A DNA stretch of 64,000 bases, taken from positions 1 to 64,000 of the forward strand of contig JAPDOI010001384.1 of NCBI GenBank assembly GCA_029168955.1. The letters are read 5' to 3'. This document shows, piece after piece, positions 55,851-64,000 of the stretch. A model generated the notes under the pieces. It worked only from the letters and a program-made list of their open reading frames with translations, was not told where the DNA came from and did not search any database. The first letter of the stretch is position 1. Every line of letters starts with the position of its first letter. The DNA is from Aplectana chamaeleonis (taxonomy: Eukaryota; Nematoda; Chromadorea; Rhabditida; Cosmocercidae). The translations under genes and the position numbers were made by a program.

Positions 55851-56370
55851 GGCATGAATCTGATGTTAGCACCTCCGTCGGTTCAGTTACCCGATCTTGA
55901 GGTACTTGGACCTCGTTCAGCCTCTTGAGGCCTCGCCCAACCGCTGGCGGCCCCAGATGGTAGCTGGGCGAGCCGGCGACAGTTGCGTTTTGGTTACTGT
56001 GGTTTACTTCTAGTTATTTCTCGGGTAAATCTCAGCTACATATTTCTCGGCTACTTCTTGTCCGTTCCGTGAGAAGCCGAGAAAGAGTCGGAAAATGACA
56101 CACCAGGAGCCGCTGCGGAGCCTGGACGGCTAATTCATGGCTATTCCGCTGCCAAAACTCTCAGAGTACAACACCGCTGCTATCCATGGGAAAAATGGGC
56201 GAAATGGCAAAAGTGGGCAACGAAAGCGTCTTTCCACCACAACTCGCCTCAATTCGCTCCGTTTTCAAATGCGAAAGGACCAAAATGTCATCCGTGCCAC
56301 AATCTATCTAAATATGTGAGACAAAATTGGAATTTACTTATAAAAAAGCTTCTTTTTGGATGGAGTTATT

Positions 56371-57040
56371 CCTGAAAGTTTAGGTTCCTGGCAAAAGTAA
56401 AGATTTGGCATGGCCATTTTTTTCGAAAAATTAGAAATGTACTCAGTTAAAAGGGGAAGGTAAAGAAAAGTGAAAAAAGGTTTTGAAATATTCCTGAGAA
56501 CGATTTGGCGTAGAATAATTTGATTTTTGGGAAATGTAGTGAAATAGTTGAAAGCATGATTTGGCAGTCGAGTTTGAACCAACTATTTATAAGAGTTGTG
56601 CAAAATGAGAGATCGCATTGTATAAGCTTATCCGTAGAACATCTCGAAGCAAAATCACGCGTCATATGCAACAAACAGATGATCTCACTTTACTTAATAG
56701 ATCGCGGCATTCCAGCTCCCGAACGAGTGTTTACTGCTAGCCATATCACGCGTGATTTTGCTTCGATATGTTCTACGGATAAGCTTATACAATGCGATCT
56801 CTCATTTTGCACAACTCTTATAAATAGTTGGTTCAAACTCGACTGCGAAATCATGCTTTCAACTATTTCACTACATTTCCCAAAAATCAAGTTATTCTAC
56901 GCCAAATCGTTCTCAGGAATATTTCAAAACCTTTTTTCACTTTTCTTTACCTTCCCCTTTTAACTGAGTATATTTCTAATTTTTCGAAAAAAAATGGCCA
57001 TGCCAAATCTTTACTTTTGCCAGGAACCTAAACTTTCAGG
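56371..57040. repeat. Long hairpin element, copy C
   Basis: CCTGAAAGTTTAGGTTCCTG faces CAGGAACCTAAACTTTCAGG, and pairing continues for about 290 bases on each side (ATCCGTAGAACATCTCGAAG with CTTCGATATGTTCTACGGAT). The spacer is about 85 bases. Arms are nearly identical. Frames inside it (147 codons at 56520-56963) are palindrome by-products. Confidence 0.85.
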
Positions 57041-57136
57041 AATTTCATTTATTTTTCCTGAAGGTTTCCTTTCTAACAGGGTTTATGCCTGTTGGTGTTA
57101 ATTCAAAGCGAACCCACTGATGCCCTGCCCCCTTCT

Positions 57137-60100
57137 ATTTCCTGCACGCTCCCAGTGATGTCCTGCACACACTTTCTACGGCGTTCTTCGCACACCCATT
57201 TGGGTCCCGAACACTTTCCACGGCGTCCGACGCACTGCTATTTGGGTCCCACACACTTTCTACGGCGTCCTGCGCACTCTCATTTGGGTCCCGCACACTT
57301 TCTACGGCGTCCGGCGCACTGTTATTTGGGTCCCACACACTTTGTACGGCGTCCTGCGCACTCTCATTTGGGTCCCGCACACTTTCTACGGCGTCCGGCA
57401 CACTCTCATTTGGGTCCCGCACACTTTCTACGGCGTCCGGCGTACTCTTATTTGGGTCCCGCACACTTTCTAGGGCGTACGGCGTACTCTTATTTGAGTC
57501 CCGCACACTTTCTACGGCGTCCGGCACACTCTCATTTGGGTCCCACACCATTTCTACGGCATCCGACGCACTCATTCTTGCGTCCCGCACCCTTTCTAGG
57601 GCGTACGGCGTACTCTTATTTGAGTCCCGTACACTTTCTACGGCGTCCGGCGCACTCTCATTTAGGTCCCAGACACTTTCCACAGCGTCCGGCGCACTCT
57701 CATTTGGGTCCCGCACACTTTCTACGGCGTCCGGCACACTGCTATTTGGGTCCCACACACTTTCTACGGCGTCCTGCGCACTCTCATTCGGGTCCTACAC
57801 ACTTTCTTTGGCGTCCTGCGCACTCTCATTTGGGTCCCGCACACTTTCTACGGCGTTCTTCGCACACCCATTTGGGTCCCGAACACTTTCCACGGCGTCC
57901 GACGCACTGCTATTTGGGTCCCACACACTTTCTACGGCGTCCTGCGCACTCTCATTTGGGTCCCGCACACTTTCTACGGCGTCCGGCGCACTGTTATTTG
58001 GGTCCCACACACTTTCTACGGCGTCCTGCGCACTCTCATTTGGGTCCCGCACACTTTATACGGCGTCCGGCGCACTGTTATTTGGGTCCCACACACTTTC
58101 TACTGCGTCCGGCACACTCTCATTTGAGTCCCGCACACTTTCTACGGCGTCCGGCACACTATCATTTGGGTCCCACACCATTTCTACGGCATCCGACGCA
58201 CTCATTCTTGCGTCCCGCACCCTTTCTAGGGCGTACGGCGTACTCTTATTTGAGTCCCGTACACTTTCTACGGCGTCCGGCGCACTCTCATTTAGGTCCC
58301 AGACACTTTCCACAGCGTCCGGCGCACTCTCATTTGGGTCCCGCACACTTTCTACGGCGTCCGGCACACTGCTATTTGGGTCCCACACACTTTCTACGGC
58401 GTCCTGCGCACTCTCATTTGGGTCCCGCACACTTTCTTTGGCGTCCGGCGCACTGTGATTTGGGTCCCACACACTTTCTACGGCGTTCTTCGCACACCCA
58501 TTTGGGTCCCGAACACTTTCCACGGCGTCCGACGCACTGCTATTTGGGTCCCACACACTTTCTACGGCGTCCTGCGCACTCTCATTTGGGTCCCGCACAC
58601 TTTTTACGGCGTCCGGCGCACTGTTATTTGGGTCCCACACACTTTCTACGGCGTCCTGCGCACTCTCATTTGGGTCCCGCACACTTTATACGGCGTCCGG
58701 CGCACTGTTATTTGGGTCCCACACACTTTCTACTGCGTCCGGCACACTCTCATTTGGGTCCCGCGCACTTTCTACGGCGTCCGGCACACTCTCATTTGGG
58801 TCCCACACCATTTCTACGGCATCCGACGCACTCATTCTTGCGTCCCGCACCCTTTCTAGGGCGTACGGCGTACTCTTATTTGAGTCCCGCACACTTTCTA
58901 CGGCGTCCAGCGCACTCTCATTTAGGTCCCAGACACTTTCCACAGCGTCCGGCGCACTCTCATTTGGGTCCCGCACACTTTCTACGGCGTCCAGCGCACT
59001 CTCATTCAGGTCCCAGACACTTTCCACAGCGTCCGGCGCACTCTCATTTGGGTCCCGCACACTTTCTACGGCGTCCGGCACACTCTCATTTGAGTCCCGC
59101 ACACTTTCTACGGCGTCCGGCGCACTCATAATTTAGACCCACACACTTTCTACGGCATCCGACGCACTCATTCTTGGGTCCCGCACCCTTTCTAGGGCGT
59201 ACGGCGTACTCTTATTTGAGTCCCGCACACTTTCTACGGCGTCCAGCGCACTCTCATTTAGGTCCCAGACACTTTCCACAGCGTCCGGCGCCCTCTCATT
59301 TGGGTCCCGCACACTTTCTACGGCGTCCAGCGCACTCTCATTAAGGTTCCACACACTTTCTACGACGTCCGACGTACTCTCGTTTGGGTCCCACACACTT
59401 TCTACGGCGTGCGGCTCACTCTCATTTAGGTCCCACACACTTTCTACGGCGTCCGGCGCACTCTCATTTGGTTCCCGCACACTTTCTACGGCGTCCGGCG
59501 TACTCTTATTTGGGTCCCGCACACCTTCTACGGCGTCCGGCGCACCCTCATTCGGGTCCCGCGCACTTTCTACGGCGTCCGGCGCGCTCTCATTTGGGTC
59601 CCGCACACTTTCTAACGGCGTCCGACGCACTGTTGTTTGGGTCCCACACATTTTCTACGGCGTCCGGCGCACTCTCATTTAGGTCCCAGACACTTTCCAC
59701 AGCGTCCGGCGCACTCTCATTTGGGTCCCGCACACTTTCTACGGCGTCCGGCACACTGCTATTTGGGTCCCACACACTTTCTACGGCGTCCTGCGCACTC
59801 TCATTTGGGTCCCGCACACTTTCTACGGCGTCCGGCGCACTGTGATTTGGGTCCCACACACTTTCTACGGCGTTCTTCGCACACCCATTTGGGTCCCGAA
59901 CACTTTCCACGGCGTCCGACGCACTGCTATTTGGGTCCCACACACTTTCTACGGCGTCCTGCGCACTCTCATTTGGGTCCCGCACACTTTCTACGGCGTG
60001 CGGCGCACTGTTATTTGGGTCCCACACACTTTGTACGGCGTGCTGCGCACTCTAATTTGGGTCCCGCACACTTTTTACTGCGTCCGGCGCACTGTTATTT

Positions 60101-61329
60101 GGGTCCCACACACTTTCTACGGCGTCCTGCGCACTCTCAGTTGGGTCCCGCACACTTTCTACGGCGTCCGGCGTACTCTTATTTGGGTCCCGCACACTTT
60201 CTACGGCGTCCGGCACACTCTCATTTGGGTCCCGCACACTTTCTGCGGCGTCCGGCGCACTGTTATTTGCGTCCCACACACTTTGTACGGCGTCCTGCGC
60301 ACTCTCATTTGGGTCCCGCACACTTTTTACGGCGTCCGGCGCACTGTTATTTGGGTGCCACACACTTTCTACGGCGTCCTGCGCACTCTCATTTGGGTCC
60401 CGCACACTTTTTACGGCGTCCGGCGCACTGTTATTTGGGTCCCACAGACTTTGTACGGCGTCCTGCGCACTCTCATTTGGGTCCCGCACACTTTTTACGG
60501 CGTCCGGCGCACTGTTATTTGGGTCCCACACACTTTCTACGGCGTCCGGCACACTCTCATTTGGGTCCCGCACACTTTCTACGGCGTCCGGCACACTCTC
60601 ATTTGGGTCCCACACCATTTCTACGGCATCCGACGCACTCATTCTTGGGTTCCGCACCCTTTCTAGGGCGTACGGCGTACTCTTATTTGAGTCCCGCACA
60701 CTTTCTACGGCGTCCAGCGCACTCTCATTTAGGTCCCAGACACTTTCCACAGCGTCCGGCGCACTCTCATTTGGGTCCCGCACACTTTCTACGGCGTCCA
60801 GCGCACTCTCATTCAGGTTCCCGCACCCTTTCTACGGCGTCCGACGCACTCCCATTTGGGTCCCGCACACTTTCTACGGCGTCCAGCGCACTCTCATTTA
60901 GGTCCCAGACACTTTCCACAGCGTCCGGCGCACTCTCATTTGGGTCCCGCACACTTTCTACGGCGTCCAGCGCACTCTCATTCAGGTTCCATACACTTTC
61001 TACGACGTCCGACGTACTCTCATTTAGGTCCCACACACTTTCTACGGCGTCCGGCGCACTCTCATTTGGTTCCCGCACACTTTCTACGGCGTCCGACGCA
61101 CTCCCATTTGGGTCCCACACACTTTCTACGGCGTCCGACGCACTGTTATTTGGGTCCCACACATTTTCTACGGCGTCCTGCGCACTCTCATTTGGGTCCC
61201 ACACACTTTCTACGGCGTTCTGCGCACACCCATTTGGGTCCCTCACACTGTCTACGGCGTCCGAAGCACTCTCATTTGAGTCCCACACACTTTCTACGGC
61301 GTTCTGCGCACACCCATCTGGGTCACAAG
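57137..61329 (+). repeat. 42-bp minisatellite, array 2 (about 100 units)
   Basis: The unit is CACACTTTCTACGGCGTCCG, GCGCACTCTCATTTGGGTCC and CG. Variants arise mainly at GTCC(G/T/A)(G/A)CGCACT and TCCC(A/G)CACA. Higher-order repeat: the rare variant GCGTTCTTCGCACACCCATT is at 57181, 57853, 58483 and 59870, that is 16, 15 and 33 units apart, with one extra base at about 59613. Period 42 gives open frames of up to 679 codons (57092-59131, 14-residue period of the type HFLRRPAHSHLGPA), and also open minus frames (DAVESVRDPNESAP). No start context, splice sites or recognised domain supports a real gene. Confidence 0.95.
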
Positions 61330-61625
61330 CACGCTCATGCCGATCATTTTTTCCGCAGGGCTACCGTAACCCTCCTTCGGAAATTTTCCAAGTGTCAGCC
61401 TGGATATGAGCACATCGTTATAGCCAACCATCATCTTTGCACAATTTCGACCTCCTCAGCCACTTCCCAGTGGCTTCTCGAAGAGAGCGGTGTGTGAATG
61501 ACTGCATACCTCTCCTCTCCCCTTTTATACCCCGCATGTTATGAGCGTGTGTTATCGTTCGTTATCATGTTTTGTTCAAGAATGATTACGGTAGCCTTGC
61601 GGAAAAAATTATCGGCATGAGCGTG
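61330..61625. mobile_element. 296-bp MITE inserted in the minisatellite
   Basis: Interrupts the array. The 40-base ends are inverted repeats: CACGCTCATGCCGATCATTT at the left, AAATTATCGGCATGAGCGTG at the right, continuing through TTCCGCAGGGCTACCGTAA. The array resumes with ATGTATTTGGATCCCGCAAA. No coding capacity. Confidence 0.8.
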
Positions 61626-62715
61626 AATGTATTTGGATCCCGCAAACTTTCTACGGCGTCTTGCTCACTTCAACTTGGTCACCTCACAGTTTTTATGGCG
61701 TCCAACGTACTTTCATTTGGGTCGCGTACACTTTCTACGGCGTACTGCGCACACCCATTTGGGTCCCGCACACTTTCTACGGCGTCCGACGCACTGTTAT
61801 TTGGGTCCCACACACTTTCTACGGCGTCCGACGCACTCTCATTTGGGTCCCACACACTTTCTACGGCATTCGACGCACTGTTATTTGGGTCCCACACATT
61901 TTCTACGGCGTCCGACGCACTCTCATTTGGGTCCCACACACTTTCTACGGCGTCCGACGCACTCTTACTTGGGTCCCACACATTTTCTACGGCGTCCGAC
62001 GCACTCTCATTTGGGTCCCACACACTTTTTACGGCGTCCGACGCACTCTCATTTGGGTCCCACACACTTTCTACGGCGCCCGACGCACTGTTATTTGGGT
62101 CCCACACATTTTCTACGGCGTCCTACGCACTCTCATTTGGGTCCCACACATTTTCTATGGCGTCCTACGCACTCTCATTTGGGTCCCGCACACTTTCCAC
62201 GGCGTCCGACGCACTGTTATTTGGGTCCCACACGTTTTCTACGGCGTCCGACGCTTTGTTATTTGGGTCCCACACATTTTCTACGGCGTCCTACGCACTG
62301 TTATTTGGGTCCCACACATTTTCTACGGCGTCCGAAGCACTGTTATTTGGGTCCCACACATTTTCTACGGCGTCCGAAGCACTGTTATTTGGGTCCCACA
62401 CATTTTCTACGGCGTCCTACGCACTGTTATTTGGGTCCCACACATTTTCTACGGCGTCCGAAGCACTGTTATTTGGGTTCCACACATTTTCTACGGCGTC
62501 CTACGCACTGTTATTTGGGTCCCACACATTTTCTACGGCGTCCGAAGCACTGTTATTTGGGTCCCACACATTTTCTACGGCGTCCTACGCACTGTTATTT
62601 GGGTCCCACACACTTTCTACGGCGTTCTGCGCACTCCTACTGGGGTCCCGCACACTTTCTACAGCGTCTTGCGCACCCCTACTGGGGTTCCGCACGCTAT
62701 CTAAGGCGTTCTGTG
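61626..62715 (+). repeat. 42-bp minisatellite, array 3 (about 26 units)
   Basis: Same unit and orientation as array 2. In its right half two variants alternate (GGCGTCCTACGCACTGTTAT and GGCGTCCGAAGCACTGTTAT), giving an 84-base dimer. All three plus frames are open together over about 1 kb, which fits repeat structure rather than coding selection. The last units (CTCCTACTGGGGTCCCGCAC) resemble array 1 more than array 2. Confidence 0.95.
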
Positions 62716-62904
62716 GATTTCTTCTGATTCACACCGTGCGGCGTTCTAAAAAATACATCCAAGATCCCGCCGTATTGATTTAAGCGTTCAATCCTAAACA
62801 AATGCCTATCAGTGACGGTGTTTATTTCATTAGTTCCATTTTACGAATGAGTAAACGTCGGATGGTTTATAATAACATGTTTACGTGTTTTTGTCTTTCC
62901 TCAC
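62716..62904. other. Array flank shared with array 1
   Basis: CATTAGTTCCATTTTACGAA and ACGTCGGATGGTTTATAATA mirror 49340-49405 (ACCATCCGACGTTCTCTGAG, AATGAACTAATGAAA), so the array flank belongs to the shared module. Confidence 0.6.
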
Positions 62905-63282
62905 CCTCGATTTTGAGGTTCCACAAAATTGAGCTACAAACTTCAAAATTTGACAGGAGCTAGGTGCAATGATAACCAACTTCCTGGCCAAAAATCAGCT
63001 TTCTAGCTAAACGATAAGTGTTCCAACAAGATCATGTACGCCAACTGAAAAAAAGGAGATGAACCCTTTTTTCGACCAAAATCACGTGGTTTTGACAATT
63101 TTTCTCGAATCTCAGGTAACCATTCCAGACCATTTTTTGAACAGTTATTCAACTTTCTAAAGTATATCAAATGCAAAAAGAACGGACTTCCTACGTTCAC
63201 TCTGGACCCTGATACTGAGATCAGGGGGTTGCGCGATGGCGAATCAAAGCCAACTCTGGTGAGCGCTTCGCGCTCACCACAA
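62905..63282 (-). repeat. GTGGTGAGCG repeat, copy 3
   Basis: Inverse of 48951-49330. Ends (at its own 5' side) in TGGTGAGCGCTTCGCGCTCACCAC. A minus frame encodes REALTRVGFDSPSRNPLISV, SGSRVNVGSPFF and KPRDFGRKKGSSPFFQ, parallel to the frame in copy 2. Confidence 0.7.
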
Positions 63283-64000
63283 TTAATGAATTTGATAATG
63301 ATATCACAAGATAACGAGCTCATTCGATCAAAAACAACCGTACGCGATCTCTAGCATGGTCGAAATTGAAAATATTTCGCTTTGAAAAATGATGTTGCTC
63401 CCGAATTTAGCGGAATATTTTCACACGATTGACTGGATCACGACATGCAGTACATTTCGGCGTTTTCGAATTTGAAAAAGGAGCCCTTCGAGGCAAGTTG
63501 TGGTCGAAAGACGCTTCAGTTGCCCACTTTGCCCATTTCGCCCATTTTTTCCCTTGGATAGCAGCAGTATTTTACCTTCACCTTTTTGCGTAGCAATGAA
63601 GTGCAATTTATTAAAAAACCAGTAGGCATTAAGAGAACTTCGAGCACGGATTGTTTATGTACTTTCACGAAGCTACAGCTTTCCATGAATGTACAGTCTG
63701 CACGGATCGAAATTATACTTTGCGTTCTTCGTCGTGCGTTGGCTCAAACTCGGTGGGCGTATTTTATAACTTATGCGCACAGAATTCGCGCCAACGCGCA
63801 CTAAGGAACGCGAAGAATCAAGGTGATCCATCAAGGTGTCCTGACTGTACTCCTGGCGCGTTTTTTCCAAATCTTCCGTCTTTTCAGCTCTACCCAGGGT
63901 CTAAGTTTTAGCAATCAATTCCAAAGGTAAAGATTATTGTAAAGACTGGCTTCATAAGGGCTACTTAACATGATGCTTGGGCATGAGGACAGTGCATTAG

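Larger units (their letters stand above)
54595..56350. repeat. Nested inverted-repeat element, about 1.76 kb
   Basis: Arms 54595-54863 and 56087-56350 pair closely (AAAAAGCTTTTTTATAAGTA faces TACTTATAAAAAAGCTT). Inside the arms is the CTCTGAGAGTTTTGGCAGCG end also seen at 8060. The centre holds a TTACGATTTACGA tract and a TGCTGAACACGAAT-family segment, so it has received later insertions. Confidence 0.75.
53865..64000 (-). mobile_element. Composite unit of at least 10.1 kb with long inverted repeats, incomplete at the window end
   Basis: Arms 53865-54584 and 63281-64000 are reverse complements over all 720 visible bases with few mismatches, and pairing runs out of the window. Between them are an inner inverted repeat (54595-56350), hairpin C, arrays 2 and 3 and the GTGGTG repeat: the module order of the 47.7-53.3 kb unit in reverse. 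No transposase frame. Confidence 0.7.

Noticed and set aside
56520..56963. 147-codon plus frame
   Set aside because: Lies across hairpin C and is mirrored by frames on the other strand.
57092..59131. 679-codon open frame (and 590, 403, 366, 349 and 347-codon frames in the arrays)
   Set aside because: They consist of 14-residue repeats encoded by the 42-bp minisatellite and are open in several frames and on both strands at once. There is no domain, no splice context and no start context.
57137..62715. CRISPR array
   Set aside because: The units are contiguous and without unique spacers, and the genome is eukaryotic.

Overview
The window reads as a repeat-dominated stretch of a nematode nuclear genome, most likely a clade V strongylid (hookworm-like). 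The reasons are short introns of 43 to 108 bases with TTTTCAG-like acceptors, two mariner copies, a broken RTE-type endonuclease reading frame, and very many non-autonomous inverted-repeat elements. The taxonomic call is inference; no marker gene is present. There are no operons, bacterial genes, rRNA genes or CRISPR arrays, and no intact protein-coding gene is fully contained.

Layout. 1-9.3 kb: small exon candidates (a membrane-protein 3' end at 2.83-3.05 kb on the minus strand, a C-terminal exon at 5.97 kb) among inverted-repeat elements. 9.3-17.5 kb: MITE-like elements, a GC-rich palindrome, a degenerate 1.33-kb mariner (12.90-14.22 kb), a broken RTE endonuclease (15.0-15.66 kb) and a three-exon gene fragment (16.64-17.01 kb). 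17.67-27.02 kb: a 9.35-kb unit bounded by about 1.7-kb inverted repeats with TA-CAATACCGC ends, with a 477-bp palindromic relative nested inside. 27.7-35.2 kb: more MITEs, a rearranged mariner that keeps its DD34D triad, a 477-bp tandem duplication and a tRNA-like sequence. 35.27-38.68 kb (minus): the best-supported host gene, four phase-compatible exons of a long coiled-coil protein, one intron being swollen by repeats. 40.19-42.68 kb: an inverted-repeat element packed with GTTACATGTAAC-type palindromes. 47.7-64.0 kb: two very large inverted-repeat composite units in opposite orientation, each carrying arrays of one 42-bp minisatellite.

The most striking feature is the 47.7-64.0 kb architecture. 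The same three modules occur in the same order in both units: a GTGGTGCGCGCGAAGCGC repeat, a 42-bp minisatellite array, and a 0.6-0.7 kb hairpin. The outer modules occur once more at 6.5-8.0 kb without an array. The 42-bp period is a multiple of three and lacks stops in several frames, so the arrays produce long overlapping open frames on both strands (up to 679 codons). These are treated here as satellite by-products, not genes.

A second theme is one shared terminal sequence (TTAAAGGCAGTG...CACTGCCTTTAA) on at least eight elements with at least five unrelated interiors, which suggests mobilisation in trans by one transposase not encoded here.
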